Shown: positions 23,327-32,970 of the stretch, piece by piece
Layout of the letters: every line of letters begins with the position of its first letter
Position numbering within the stretch: the first letter of the stretch is position 1
NCBI RefSeq assembly: GCF_004786035.1
Contig: NZ_CP035088.1
Coordinates: 6,595,001 to 6,659,000, forward strand
DNA: 64,000 bases
Reading direction: 5' to 3'
Source: Pseudomonas viciae
GTDB taxonomy: Bacteria; Pseudomonadota; Gammaproteobacteria; Pseudomonadales; Pseudomonadaceae
Made by a program: the position numbers and the translations under genes
The notes under the pieces: model-generated
What the model saw: the letters and a program-made list of their open reading frames with translations, nothing else
Told to the model about the DNA's origin: nothing
The model's database searches: none

Positions 23327-26197
23327 TCATTCCAAGCGCTGCTCTCGCAGCAGTTGGGCCAGGCCCTCGGCCTCAACCGGCCGGCTGATGAGGTAGCCCT
23401 GGACCTCGTCGCAGCGTTCGGCCTCCAGAAACTCAAGCTGCTCCTGGCGCTCGACACCTTCGGCCACTACCTTGAGCGACAACCCATGAGCCATTGCAAT
23501 GATCGCCCGGGTAATCGCCGCATCCTCTCCCCCCTCTTCCAACCCACGAATGAACGCCTGGTCGATCTTCACGTAGTCCACCGGGATGCGCTTGAGGTAA
23601 CTCAGGGACGAGTAGCCGGTGCCAAAATCATCGATCGCCAGCTTGACCCCAAGGTCGCGCAGTTGCTGGAACGTCGCAATGATGTGTTCAACGCTGTCGA
23701 GCAATTGGCTCTCGGTCAGCTCCAGTTCCAGGTATTGGGGTTCCAGGCCGGTTTCTTCCAGCACTTGTCGCACCAGGCTGACCAGCTTGCCCTGGCGCAG
23801 CTGATGCACCGACAGGTTGACCGACACCCTGATCGGCGCAAGGCCCTGGCGCTGCCATTCGCACGCCTGCCAACAGGCCTGGCGCAACACGAACTCGCCA
23901 ATCGGCCCGATCAGCCCGGTCTCTTCCGCCAGGCCAATGAAATCTACCGGCGGGACCTCGCCCATGACCGGATGATCCCAGCGCACCAACGCCTCAGCGG
24001 CGTTCAAGCGCCCGGTCGCCAGGCACAACTTGGGCTGGTAGAAAACCTTCAACTGCTGCTCTTCGAGGGCCTTGCGCAGCTGATTCTCCAGTTGCAGGCG
24101 CTCCAGCGTGCTGGCCTGAAGGCTGTCGGTGTAGAACTGGAAATTGTTGCCGCCCAGATGCTTGGCATGTTGCATGGCCATGTTTGCCTGGCTGACCAGC
24201 GTGGAAATTTCCCGCGCGTTATCGGGCAGCATACTGATACCGATGGAGGCACTGACCACCAGTTCATGGCCTTCGATGGTCAGCGGCAGGCGCAGCTTGG
24301 CGGACAAACGGGTCGTCACCCGCGCCAGGCTGGAAAGGTTGCCATAGGCATCGAACAGCACGGCGAACTCATCGCCGGACAATCGAGCGATGGTGTCGGC
24401 TTCGGGCAGTGCATTGATCAGGCGCCGGGCCATTTTCTGCAACAGCTGGTCGGCAATGTCGTGGCCGAGGCTGTCGTTGAGCAGTTTGAAGCGGTCCAGG
24501 TTGATATGCAGCAACGCCAGGCTGCGCCGTCCGCCTTGGCGCACCCGCTGGTGAGCCTCGTGCAGGCGCTCGCGGAACAGCGAGCGATTGGCCAAGCCGG
24601 TCAGTTCGTCGTAATGCGTGAGGTAGCGCATCCGCTCTTCGGATTCGCGTCGAGCCGACAGATCGGCGAAGAAGCCCACTATATGGCTGGTATTTCCCCG
24701 AGTGTCGCGCACTACGTTCAGTTGCAGCCACTGCGGATACAGTTCGCCATTGGCCCGCGCTTCGACCAGTTCACCCTGCCAGGTACCGTGCTGCTTGAGG
24801 GCTTGGCGAATGACGGGGTAGTGCCGGCGCGCATCACGACTGCACGGCAGGTCCACCACGTTGTGCCCTAGCATGTCTTCGATATTGAAGCCGGTGACCC
24901 GCGTGAACGCCTGATTGGCGGCGAGCAGCGCGAAGCTCGGATCGAAAATCACGATGCCCTCGCTGGCGGCCTCGAATACCGTGGCCGCCAGCTGTTGTTG
25001 CTGCTCGAGCTCTTTACTGGCGCTGATGTCTCGCCGGGTGCCAACCATGCGCAGCACCCGCCCACTCGCGCTGCGCTCCACGGCCCGGCCGCGGTCTTCG
25101 ATCCACACCCAATGACCGTCGGCGTGTCGCACACGATATTCGATCTGGTAATCCTCGCTGCGACCCTTGAGGTGTTCGACCAACGCACGCTTGAGGGCCG
25201 GCAGGTCCTGAGGATGCAGGCGCGGCTTGAGATGACTGAGCATAGCGGTGACAAATTCGGGCTCCAGGCCGAACAGCTCCTTGAGTTGGGTGTGGTGGAC
25301 TTCGTCGGTCTGCAGGTTCCAGTCCCACAAACCCAGCTCACTGGCCTTGAGCGCCAGGGCCAGACGCGCCTCACTCTTGCTCAGGGCCTGGCTGGCCGCC
25401 TCCAACTCAAGGCTGCGCTGCGCTACCCGCGCCTCCAGACCAACTTGGGCCACCCGCAGTTTTTCCTCGGCAGAGCGACGTTGTTCGACTTCACGACCCA
25501 GCGCCTCATTGAGCTGTGCGCTGCGGGCTTGCGCCTGCTGCCAATGCTCGATCAGCGCCTGGTTCTGGAACCGCCGCAACAGGCCATTTTGGATCAGCCG
25601 GTTGACCTGCCAGGCCACCACACTCAGCGAAACTAATACCACCAGCCCAAGCCAGCCCCACCCGCGCTGCTGCTCATCACCGCCCCAGAAGAGATAGCCG
25701 ATAGCCGGCAACAGGCACGGCAAGGTAAAGGACAGAAACGCCGGAAGACTCACGGCATAGGCGACGCTGGCCGACAGGGTGGCCGCGCCAATCAGGCCGA
25801 ACACCCAGGCCTGCTGCTGGAAGCTGTCGGCCGGAACGAGGGCGATGCCAGCCCCGGCCAGCGTCAGGCCGGTCATCGCCGAGCCGAGCAAAAACATACG
25901 CAACCAGACAGGGTGTGCCTGACGGCTGGGCATCGCCGAATCGAAGGCGGCCACCTGAATCACCCGCAACGCCACCAGTGACAGCAACCAGACCAGCCAG
26001 ACGCTGACCAGAACATAGCGCGCCGGCTCCCATAGCAGAGCGGCGCAGACCAGGCCGTTGACCAGCATGAACAGCGTGGGCAGCAACGAGCCCTGATACA
26101 GCAGACGTGTGCGTTCGACCGCCATTTCCATGGCGTACTGCTTGCAGATGACCCGCGGTTCCACACAGGGGCCCGCCAGATCGGAATTGAGGGTCAT
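23327..26197 (-). CDS. Membrane-bound PAS-GGDEF-EAL cyclic-di-GMP protein
   Basis: About 956 residues. The N terminus (about 30-205) has roughly six membrane helices, followed by a coiled coil (about 210-275), two PAS domains (about 280-400 and 405-525), a GGDEF domain (about 535-690) and an EAL domain (about 700-950). The diguanylate cyclase site reads SGDEF instead of GGDEF. The phosphodiesterase motifs are intact: EALVRW, DDFGTGYSSL, KIDQAFI and EGVE. It is therefore probably mainly a c-di-GMP phosphodiesterase, with cyclase activity possible because SGDEF is tolerated in some enzymes. It matches the PA5442 position beside uvrD. ATG 26197 is preferred to GTG 26203; the ribosome-binding site is weak. 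Confidence 0.92.
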   Translation of the reverse strand: MTLNSDLAGPCVEPRVICKQYAMEMAVERTRLLYQGSLLPTLFMLVNGLVCAALLWEPARYVLVSVWLVWLLSLVALRVIQVAAFDSAMPSRQAHPVWLRMFLLGSAMTGLTLAGAGIALVPADSFQQQAWVFGLIGAATLSASVAYAVSLPAFLSFTLPCLLPAIGYLFWGGDEQQRGWGWLGLVVLVSLSVVAWQVNRLIQNGLLRRFQNQALIEHWQQAQARSAQLNEALGREVEQRRSAEEKLRVAQVGLEARVAQRSLELEAASQALSKSEARLALALKASELGLWDWNLQTDEVHHTQLKELFGLEPEFVTAMLSHLKPRLHPQDLPALKRALVEHLKGRSEDYQIEYRVRHADGHWVWIEDRGRAVERSASGRVLRMVGTRRDISASKELEQQQQLAATVFEAASEGIVIFDPSFALLAANQAFTRVTGFNIEDMLGHNVVDLPCSRDARRHYPVIRQALKQHGTWQGELVEARANGELYPQWLQLNVVRDTRGNTSHIVGFFADLSARRESEERMRYLTHYDELTGLANRSLFRERLHEAHQRVRQGGRRSLALLHINLDRFKLLNDSLGHDIADQLLQKMARRLINALPEADTIARLSGDEFAVLFDAYGNLSSLARVTTRLSAKLRLPLTIEGHELVVSASIGISMLPDNAREISTLVSQANMAMQHAKHLGGNNFQFYTDSLQASTLERLQLENQLRKALEEQQLKVFYQPKLCLATGRLNAAEALVRWDHPVMGEVPPVDFIGLAEETGLIGPIGEFVLRQACWQACEWQRQGLAPIRVSVNLSVHQLRQGKLVSLVRQVLEETGLEPQYLELELTESQLLDSVEHIIATFQQLRDLGVKLAIDDFGTGYSSLSYLKRIPVDYVKIDQAFIRGLEEGGEDAAITRAIIAMAHGLSLKVVAEGVERQEQLEFLEAERCDEVQGYLISRPVEAEGLAQLLREQRLE

Positions 26198-26458
26198 AGG
26201 CACTTGTTCTTGTTCTTATTCAGTGGAGCATGGAGAACCCGAAACGAGCACCGAGCATACACAAGCCAAACGCCATCCCACACTGCCCCAGCTCATAAAA
26301 GTGCGGAAAAAGTCGCTATTTTATTGGGCGGCGTGGCCTTCAAGCGAGCCCCGCCAGGGTCTGTAGCCGATGACCAACCGGTCATCATCGACCGGTCTTT
26401 TATCGGCGGATGCAAAGCTCGGTTTGCCCGAGGTGACGCCGCACCCTAGAATGCCCCG

Positions 26459-28642
26459 ATGCGCGATGACCTCTCCCTTCTGCTGAACTCCCTCAACGAT
26501 GCCCAACGCCAGGCCGTAGCTGCCTCCGTGGGTCGTCAGTTGGTCCTGGCCGGTGCCGGCTCCGGTAAGACCCGAGTGCTGGTGCACCGTATCGCCTGGT
26601 TGATCCAGGTCGAGAACGCCTCGCCCCATTCGATCCTGTCGGTGACCTTCACCAACAAGGCCGCTGCCGAGATGCGCCATCGCATCGAGCAGTTGATGGG
26701 CATCAACCCGGCCGGCATGTGGGTCGGTACCTTCCACGGCCTGGCGCACCGCTTGTTGCGGGCGCACTGGCAGGAAGCCGGCCTGAGCCAGACCTTCCAG
26801 ATCCTGGACAGCGACGACCAGCAACGCCTGGTCAAGCGAGTGATCCGCGAACTGGGCCTGGACGAACAGCGCTGGCCAGCCCGTCAGGCCCAATGGTTCA
26901 TCAATGGCCAGAAAGACGAAGGCCTGCGCCCACAACATATCCAGGCCAGCGGCGACCTGTTCCTGGCGACCATGCGCAGCATCTACGAAGCTTACGAGGC
27001 GGCATGCCAGCGCGCAGGCGTCATCGACTTTTCCGAGCTGCTGCTGCGTGCGCTGGATCTGTGGCGCGATCACCCGGGCCTGCTGGCTCATTATCAGAAG
27101 CGCTTCCGGCATGTATTGGTGGACGAATTCCAGGACACCAACGCCGTGCAATACGCCTGGTTGCGCCTGCTGGCCAAGGGTGGCGACAGCCTGATGGTGG
27201 TGGGCGACGACGACCAGTCGATCTACGGCTGGCGCGGCGCCAAAATCGAGAATATCCACCAGTACTCGGCGGACTTTCCTGACGCCGAAGTCATCCGCCT
27301 GGAACAGAATTATCGCTCCACCGCCGGTATCCTCAAGGCTGCCAACGCCCTGATCGCCAACAATACCGGGCGCTTGGGCAAGGAGTTGTGGACCGATGGC
27401 GGCGAAGGCGAAGCGATCAACCTCTACGCCGCCTTCAACGAACACGACGAAGCCCGCTACGTGGTGGAAACCATCGAAAGTGCGCTGAAAACCGGCTTGG
27501 CCCGCAGCGACATCGCCATCCTGTATCGCTCCAACGCCCAGTCGCGGGTACTGGAAGAGGCCTTGTTGCGCGAACGGATCCCGTACCGTATCTACGGCGG
27601 CCAGCGCTTCTTCGAGCGCGCCGAAATCAAGAACGCCATGGCTTACCTGCGCCTGCTCGAAGGGCGTGGCAACGATGCGGCCCTGGAGCGGGTGATCAAC
27701 GTGCCAACCCGGGGCATCGGCGAAAAAACCGTCGAAGCGATTCGCGATCACGCCCGCCACAGCCATGTGTCCATGTGGGAAGCCATACGTCAGCTGGTCA
27801 CCAACAAAGGCGTGACCGGGCGCGCCGCCGGTGCACTGAAGGCCTTCATGGACCTGATTGAAGACCTCGCCGCCAAGTGCGGGGAGATGCCGCTGCACTT
27901 GATGACCCAGACGGTCATCGAGCAGTCCGGTCTGATCGCCTACCATGAAGCCGAAAAGGGTGAAAAAGGCCAGGCCCGGGTGGAAAACCTTGAGGAACTG
28001 GTCAGCGCCGCGCGCAACTTCGAGAACACCGAAGAAGACGCAGACCTGTCACCACTCTCGGCCTTCCTGGGCCATGCCTCCCTGGAGGCCGGCGACACCC
28101 AGGCCGACGAACATGAAGACAGTATCCAACTGATGACCCTGCACAGCGCCAAGGGCCTGGAATTCCCCTACGTATTCCTCGTGGGCATGGAAGAAGGCCT
28201 GTTCCCCCACAAGATGAGCCTGGAAGAACCGGGGCGTCTGGAAGAGGAACGGCGGCTGGCCTACGTCGGCATCACTCGCGCCATGCAGAATCTAGTGCTG
28301 ACCTACGCCGAAACCCGACGCTTGTACGGCAGCGAGACCTACAACAAGGTGTCACGCTTCGTACGCGAAGTGCCGAAAGGCCTGATTCAGGAAGTGCGGC
28401 TGTCCAACAGCGTCAGCCGTCCATTCGGTGGCGGCCAGCAACAAAGCACCAGCAGCCTGTTCGGCGGCAGCGATATCCCGGAAACCGGCTTCAGCCTCGG
28501 CCAGACCGTGCGGCATTCAGTATTCGGCGATGGGGTGATCCTCAACTTCGAAGGCGCCGGGGCCCAGGCCAGGGTGCAGGTGAACTTCAGCGAAGGCAGC
28601 AAGTGGCTGATGCTGGGGTATGCCAAGCTGGAAGCGATCTAG
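26459..28642 (+). CDS. uvrD: DNA helicase II UvrD
   Basis: A 727-residue superfamily 1A 3'-5' helicase. Visible motifs include Walker A AGAGSGKT (motif I, about residues 32-39), TFTNKAAAEMRHRI (Ia), VDEFQDTN (II), GDDDQSIYGWRGA (III), EQNYRS (IV), LMTLHSAKGLEFPYVFLVGMEEGLFPH (V) and LAYVGITRAM (VI). The C-terminal part (about 655-727) forms a Tudor-like fold region. Length fits UvrD. It unwinds DNA in nucleotide excision repair and mismatch repair. The 255-bp region shared with the divergent GGDEF-EAL gene contains no other gene. A REP hairpin lies 16 bp after the stop. Confidence 0.95.
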   Translation: MRDDLSLLLNSLNDAQRQAVAASVGRQLVLAGAGSGKTRVLVHRIAWLIQVENASPHSILSVTFTNKAAAEMRHRIEQLMGINPAGMWVGTFHGLAHRLLRAHWQEAGLSQTFQILDSDDQQRLVKRVIRELGLDEQRWPARQAQWFINGQKDEGLRPQHIQASGDLFLATMRSIYEAYEAACQRAGVIDFSELLLRALDLWRDHPGLLAHYQKRFRHVLVDEFQDTNAVQYAWLRLLAKGGDSLMVVGDDDQSIYGWRGAKIENIHQYSADFPDAEVIRLEQNYRSTAGILKAANALIANNTGRLGKELWTDGGEGEAINLYAAFNEHDEARYVVETIESALKTGLARSDIAILYRSNAQSRVLEEALLRERIPYRIYGGQRFFERAEIKNAMAYLRLLEGRGNDAALERVINVPTRGIGEKTVEAIRDHARHSHVSMWEAIRQLVTNKGVTGRAAGALKAFMDLIEDLAAKCGEMPLHLMTQTVIEQSGLIAYHEAEKGEKGQARVENLEELVSAARNFENTEEDADLSPLSAFLGHASLEAGDTQADEHEDSIQLMTLHSAKGLEFPYVFLVGMEEGLFPHKMSLEEPGRLEEERRLAYVGITRAMQNLVLTYAETRRLYGSETYNKVSRFVREVPKGLIQEVRLSNSVSRPFGGGQQQSTSSLFGGSDIPETGFSLGQTVRHSVFGDGVILNFEGAGAQARVQVNFSEGSKWLMLGYAKLEAI

Positions 28643-28657
28643 AGATTTGTGCAGGAC

Positions 28658-28684
28658 CCTGTGGGAGCAAGCTCGCTCCCACAG
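28658..28684. repeat. Single perfect REP hairpin after uvrD
   Basis: CCTGTGGGAGC and GCTCCCACAG flank a short AAGCTC loop. It directly follows uvrD and may serve as its terminator. Confidence 0.75.
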
Positions 28685-28881
28685 TTGTTCTGGGGGACGT
28701 CAAAACATTTCCGATAGAACTTGTTCCTCTTTCCTACAGCCCAAAGCGAACAGGCCCTCTTGCGCGGCTGAAGCTGAACCTCACCTGTCACGCAAAAGCC
28801 CGAAACACTCTGCCGCTAGCCAGCAACAGTTCAGCTGTGCAACATGGCGCGCGTGCTATCCACAAATGGGAATGCCTTTAT

Positions 28882-29757
28882 ATGAAACGTTTTCTTAGCA
28901 TCGCCATGGCGTTGTGCATCGGCCTGACGATGGCCATCGACGCCAATGCCGCCAAGCGCTTTGGCGGTGGTAAAAGTTCGGGCGCAGCCCCGACTCACCA
29001 GACCAGCCAGATGGCGCCGTCCTCCGCCGCCGGGTCCACCGCTGCTACCGCAGGCGCGGCCGGTGCCGCTGGCGCTGCCACCAAGGCCAGCGGTGCTTCG
29101 CGCTGGCTCGGCCCTCTGGCCGGTATCGCCGCCGGCGGCCTGCTCGCGTCCATGTTCATGGGCGACGGCTTCCAGGGCATGCAGATCTTCGACATCCTGA
29201 TCATGGCGGTCATCGCCTTCCTGGTCTTCCGCTTCATTGCCGCCCGTCGTCGCAAGCAGCAGGAGCAATTGGCTCCGGCCGGTCATGCACCGATGCAACG
29301 TGAAGTGTTCAACCAGCAACCGGCCAGCGGTTCGATTTTCGGTGGTTCGGCAGCGCCAGTGGCCGCCCGTCCGGTCATCAACGCGCCAGCCTGGTTCAAC
29401 GAAGAGCGCTTCGTCGAAGCTGCGCGCAGCCATTTCATGTCCCTGCAGCAACACTGGGATGCGAACGAAATGGACAAGATCTCTGAGTTCGTGACCCCGC
29501 AACTGCTGGAATTCCTCAAGCGCGAGCGGGCCGAACTGGGCGATGGCTTCCAGTCGACCTACATCGACAATCTGCAAGTACAACTGGACGGCGTCGACGA
29601 TCGCGCCGACAAGACCATCGCCACCCTGACCTTCAGCGGTGTGTCGAAGGACTCGCGCTTCGACAAGGGCGAAGCGTTCAGCGAAAGCTGGAACATGGAA
29701 CGTGCCCAAGGCGATGACCAGCCTTGGCTGGTGGCCGGTATCCGCCAGAACAGTTAA
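28882..29757 (+). CDS. Tim44-like domain protein, membrane-anchored
   Basis: A 291-residue protein. A signal peptide (about 1-24, IAMALCIGLTMAIDANA) precedes a Gly/Ala/Ser-rich low-complexity segment (30-75). Two hydrophobic helices follow (about 76-93 and 98-116, FDILIMAVIAFLVFRFIA), then a basic RRRK stretch. The Tim44-like domain (about 165-290) includes FNEERFVEAARSHFMSLQQHWDANEMDKISEFVTPQLLEFL. Bacterial members are widespread but have no settled role; the fold is related to the mitochondrial import motor subunit and to ribosomal protein L45. The start at 28882 gives the signal peptide. A strong terminator follows at 29790. Confidence 0.88.
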   Translation: MKRFLSIAMALCIGLTMAIDANAAKRFGGGKSSGAAPTHQTSQMAPSSAAGSTAATAGAAGAAGAATKASGASRWLGPLAGIAAGGLLASMFMGDGFQGMQIFDILIMAVIAFLVFRFIAARRRKQQEQLAPAGHAPMQREVFNQQPASGSIFGGSAAPVAARPVINAPAWFNEERFVEAARSHFMSLQQHWDANEMDKISEFVTPQLLEFLKRERAELGDGFQSTYIDNLQVQLDGVDDRADKTIATLTFSGVSKDSRFDKGEAFSESWNMERAQGDDQPWLVAGIRQNS

Positions 29758-29789
29758 ACCTCTGCGCGTTTTGCATGTTGAAATAAAAG

Positions 29790-29812
29790 AACCCCGGCTC
29801 AGGCCGGGGTTT
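29790..29812 (+). terminator. Rho-independent terminator after the Tim44-like gene
   Basis: AACCCCGGC TCAG GCCGGGGTT followed by TTCTATTTC is a perfect GC-rich stem-loop with a U-rich tail, 33 bp after the stop. Confidence 0.9.
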
Positions 29813-29895
29813 TCTATTTCGCGGTTGCATCTATAGCGAGCTACTGTATAAACCGCTCCATATAAACCGCGCCATCGAGAAAGAGGATCCCGGAC

Positions 29896-30303
29896 GTGGA
29901 AGAAATCATCGAACAATTGCGTGAAGCCAACGAACCCGTACCGGTTCCGCTGGAGTTGCCTGACGAAGATTTGTTGGTAGAGATCGAAGAACAGCTGTTC
30001 ATCGATATCCCGTTCGTCTTCAGGGAGTTTTTGCTCACCGTCAGCGATGTCGTCTATGGCAGCCTGGAGCCGGTGACCGTCACCGATCCCCAATCCCACA
30101 CCTATCTGCCGGATGTGGCCGCCAATGCCTGGGATGCCGGTGTGGAGCGCAGCCTGATCCCGATCTGCCAGGACGGTGACGATTATTATTGCGTCGAAGA
30201 AGACGGCACTGTGGTGCTGTGGCAGGCCGAGGAAGAACTGATTGCCGAGGAAACCTGGGAATCCGTCTGGCACTGGGCGCGGGACGTCTGGTTGGAAAGC
30301 TGA
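29896..30303 (+). CDS. SMI1/KNR4 (SUKH) family protein
   Basis: A 135-residue acidic SUKH-fold protein: MEEIIEQLREANEPVPVPLELPDEDLLVEIEEQLFIDIPFVFREFLLTVSDVVYGSLEPVTV, then IPICQDGDDYYCVEEDGTVVLW and a C-terminal ETWESVWHWARDVWLES. Many SUKH proteins are immunity partners in contact-dependent toxin systems, but here there is no toxin beside it and it sits among core genes, so a housekeeping role is as likely. The start is GTG 29896 with AAGAGGA 8 bp upstream. The convergent antiporter gene ends 22 bp downstream. Confidence 0.85.
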   Translation: MEEIIEQLREANEPVPVPLELPDEDLLVEIEEQLFIDIPFVFREFLLTVSDVVYGSLEPVTVTDPQSHTYLPDVAANAWDAGVERSLIPICQDGDDYYCVEEDGTVVLWQAEEELIAEETWESVWHWARDVWLES

Positions 30304-30325
30304 TCCACCAGCGCCCCGCCGCGGG

Positions 30326-32089
30326 TCAATGCCCGGACGACTCCTTGTGATTGTCCAGGGTTTCCAACAAGGCCACCTGCATCCGCGTATGCAGGCGGAT
30401 GAACCAGCGCCAGAGCAAGGCTGCGACGGCAATCGCCACCACTGCAATCAACACCAGCAACTTGTTGGTCGGCAAGATGCTGGCCGACAAGGCCGCCAAT
30501 AGCAGGAAAATAACCAGCAACGAGAGGATCGGGATCACTTCGGCGATCACTCGACGCACACGCTGGGTATGGCGGCCGGCCATCTCCGGCTTGACGCTCA
30601 TCTCTGCCAGCAGCATCGACAGTGCCTTGAGCTTGCGATACGCGGCGATCAGAAACGGTAGCGATAGCAATAACGCCCCACCCCAGATCAATGCTTTCTG
30701 CCAGCTCGGGTCGCTGATCCACATTTGCAGGTAAGCCGACATCCGCTCGGCAAAAAAACCACCCGAAACAAAAATCGCGATGACCAGTGCAAGGTTGACT
30801 CCGACCTGTAGCAGGATCCGCCGGATCATCGAGGCCACCACCGCTCCCTCCCCGTGGGGTTGGATGCTGCGCAGCCATTCACCATACATCCCCAGCACCC
30901 GCGTCAGCCGTTGCGGCATGACCGTCGCCAACTTGACGGACAACGGGTCGGCAGCCCGGATCAGGTAAGGCGTCAGCAGTGTGGTCAACACCGAGACCGC
31001 GACGGCGACCGGATAGAGGAAATCACTGGTGACCTGCAGGGTCATCCCCAGCGACGCGATGATGAAGGAGAATTCGCCAATCTGCGAAAGCCCCATCCCG
31101 ACTCGCAGTGAGGTGCGTCCGTCGTTGCCGGCGATAAAGGCACCGAGGCCGCAGGACAGCATCTTGCCAAGGACCACTGCGCCAGTGATCACGGCGATCG
31201 GCCAGGCGTACTGCAGCAATATCGCCGGATCGAGCATCAGCCCGATGGCCACGAAGAAAATCGCGCTGAACAGATCGCGTACCGGCTCCACCAGTCGTTC
31301 GACTTTCTGCAACTGCCGGGACTCGGCCATGATCGCACCGATCAGGAATGCCCCGAGCACCATGCTGTACTCCAGTTTCACCACCAACAGGCAGAAACCG
31401 AAACATAGGCCCAGCACAGTGATCAGCAGCATTTCGTTGCTATCGAACTTTGCCACGTAGGCCAGTAGCCTCGGCACCAGCAGAATGCCAATGACCAGCG
31501 CGACGATCATGAACAGCGACAACTTGCCGACTGTGGAAAACACCTCGCCGGAGCTCACCGTGCCACTGACGGCAATGCTCGACAGCAAGGCGATGATGCC
31601 AATGCCCAGAATGTCCTCGACGATCAACACCCCGAAAATCAACTGTGCGAAGCGCTCGTTTTTCATCTTCAGGTCGTTGAGGGCCTTGACGATGATGGTG
31701 GTCGAGGAGATGGCCAGGATAGCGCCGAGGAACAGCGAGTCCATGGTGCTCCAGTCGAACCAGCGGCCAATTTCGTAGCCGATCCAGATCATCAGCACGA
31801 TTTCGAGGAACGCCGCGATGAACGCGGTGGCGCCCACCTTGAACAACTTGCGCAGGCTGAATTCCAGGCCCAGGCAAAACATGAGGAAAATCACCCCGAG
31901 CTCGGCCAGTGTCTTGATCGTGTCTTCGTCGTGGATGAAACCGAACGGCGGCGTATGCGGGCCGATGATGAAGCCGGCCACGATATAGCCCAGGACCACC
32001 GGTTGTTTAAAACGATGAAAGAGAACGGTCACCAACCCCGCTGCCATCATGATGATTGCCAGGTCTTGAATGAAACTGATGGCATGCAT
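30326..32089 (-). CDS. CPA2 cation:proton antiporter (KefB/YbaL-like, without TrkA-N domain)
   Basis: About 587 residues. The N-terminal CPA2 domain (about 5-385) has some 12 membrane helices with FLMFCLGLEFSLRKL, LGAILAISSTTIIVKAL, LIVEDILGIGIIAL (the acidic pair of the ion path) and AIFFVAIGLMLDP. There is no cytosolic TrkA-N/RCK domain as in KefB or YbaL; instead the C terminus (about 430-580) has further membrane helices. It likely exchanges K+ or Na+ for protons. ATG 32089 is chosen because AGGGAG lies 9 bp upstream; a TTG at 32110 would extend it by 7 residues. Confidence 0.88.
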   Translation of the reverse strand: MHAISFIQDLAIIMMAAGLVTVLFHRFKQPVVLGYIVAGFIIGPHTPPFGFIHDEDTIKTLAELGVIFLMFCLGLEFSLRKLFKVGATAFIAAFLEIVLMIWIGYEIGRWFDWSTMDSLFLGAILAISSTTIIVKALNDLKMKNERFAQLIFGVLIVEDILGIGIIALLSSIAVSGTVSSGEVFSTVGKLSLFMIVALVIGILLVPRLLAYVAKFDSNEMLLITVLGLCFGFCLLVVKLEYSMVLGAFLIGAIMAESRQLQKVERLVEPVRDLFSAIFFVAIGLMLDPAILLQYAWPIAVITGAVVLGKMLSCGLGAFIAGNDGRTSLRVGMGLSQIGEFSFIIASLGMTLQVTSDFLYPVAVAVSVLTTLLTPYLIRAADPLSVKLATVMPQRLTRVLGMYGEWLRSIQPHGEGAVVASMIRRILLQVGVNLALVIAIFVSGGFFAERMSAYLQMWISDPSWQKALIWGGALLLSLPFLIAAYRKLKALSMLLAEMSVKPEMAGRHTQRVRRVIAEVIPILSLLVIFLLLAALSASILPTNKLLVLIAVVAIAVAALLWRWFIRLHTRMQVALLETLDNHKESSGH

Positions 32090-32347
32090 GGTTTGGGGCT
32101 CCCTGTTCAAAATGACTCATCGCGGAGCTGGATAAGTCCGTTTCCTTTGTAGGAAAAGCCCTCGCAACGGCTTTTGAAGGGTAACACCGCGACTTCCGAC
32201 AAAAAGTCAGTGCAATATATGGAAACAGATCCATCGGGGCGTGACGGCAGCCACAGGTGCGGCGTCCCGATATCGGTGGTTTTTAAAACCTTCCAGCACC
32301 CGCAGAGGTGCACTCCCGAAATTGCTGCCTTGAACCGTGAGTACGTT

Positions 32348-32833
32348 ATGGAACCCGGAAACGCCCAGCTGTCGATGACGGTGTTAATGACCCCCGATAT
32401 GGCCAACTTCTCTGGCAATGTCCATGGCGGCACCCTGCTCAAATACCTCGACGAAGTCGCCTATGCCTGTGCCAGCCGCTACGCCGGGCGCTATGTGGTG
32501 ACGTTGTCGGTCGACCAGGTGATCTTCCGCGAGCCGATTCACGTCGGCGAGCTGGTGACCTTCCTGGCGTCGGTGAACTACACCGGCAACACGTCGATGG
32601 AAGTGGGCATCAAAGTCGTGACCGAAAATATTCGCGAACGCTCGGTACGCCACACCAACAGCTGCTTCTTCACCATGGTCGCGGTGGACGATCAGCGCAA
32701 ACCCGCCGCCGTCCCGCCGTTGCAACCGCAGAATGGGGAAGAAAAGCGCCGCTACGAACAAGCCCAGCAACGCCGGCAGATCCGCCAGGAACTGGAAAAG
32801 CGTTACCAGGAGATCAAGGCGGACGGGCCTTAA
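32348..32833 (+). CDS. Acyl-CoA thioesterase (YciA-like hotdog)
   Basis: A 161-residue hotdog-fold thioesterase: LMTPDMANFSGNVHGGTLLKYLDEVAYACASRYAGRYVVTLSVDQVIFREPIHVGELVTF. The catalytic Asp/Glu lies in LDEVAY and the conserved NxHGG is present. A C-terminal tail of about 35 residues is rich in Gln, Arg and Glu. It hydrolyses acyl-CoA thioesters; the chain-length preference is unknown. The start at 32348 matches the family N terminus; the 58-residue longer frame is unrelated sequence. A REPIN follows. Confidence 0.88.
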   Translation: MEPGNAQLSMTVLMTPDMANFSGNVHGGTLLKYLDEVAYACASRYAGRYVVTLSVDQVIFREPIHVGELVTFLASVNYTGNTSMEVGIKVVTENIRERSVRHTNSCFFTMVAVDDQRKPAAVPPLQPQNGEEKRRYEQAQQRRQIRQELEKRYQEIKADGP

Positions 32834-32852
32834 CAGACAGATGAAAACCAAA

Positions 32853-32944
32853 TGTGGGAGCGAGCTTGCTCACGATGGCGATATCACAGCCAACATTTAT
32901 GTTGAATGTGATGCCCCCATCGCGAGCAAGCTCGCTCCCACAGG
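32853..32944. repeat. REPIN
   Basis: TGTGGGAGCGAGCTTGCTCA at 32853 and the inverted ATCGCGAGCAAGCTCGCTCC ending at 32944 flank about 42 bp, between the convergent thioesterase and pdxY genes. Confidence 0.85.
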
Positions 32945-32970
32945 GATTTGCAGCATTTCCACGGGTGCGA

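Noticed and set aside
26321..27946. Open frame of 541 codons on the minus strand opposite uvrD
   Set aside because: Antisense shadow of uvrD with low-complexity composition and no motif.
29896..30303. Immunity gene of a contact-dependent toxin system (SUKH)
   Set aside because: No toxin or secretion gene is adjacent, and the setting looks like a stable core locus.
28831..30447. Open frame of 538 codons on the minus strand opposite the Tim44-like and SUKH genes
   Set aside because: Covers two real genes and their terminator; no family resemblance.
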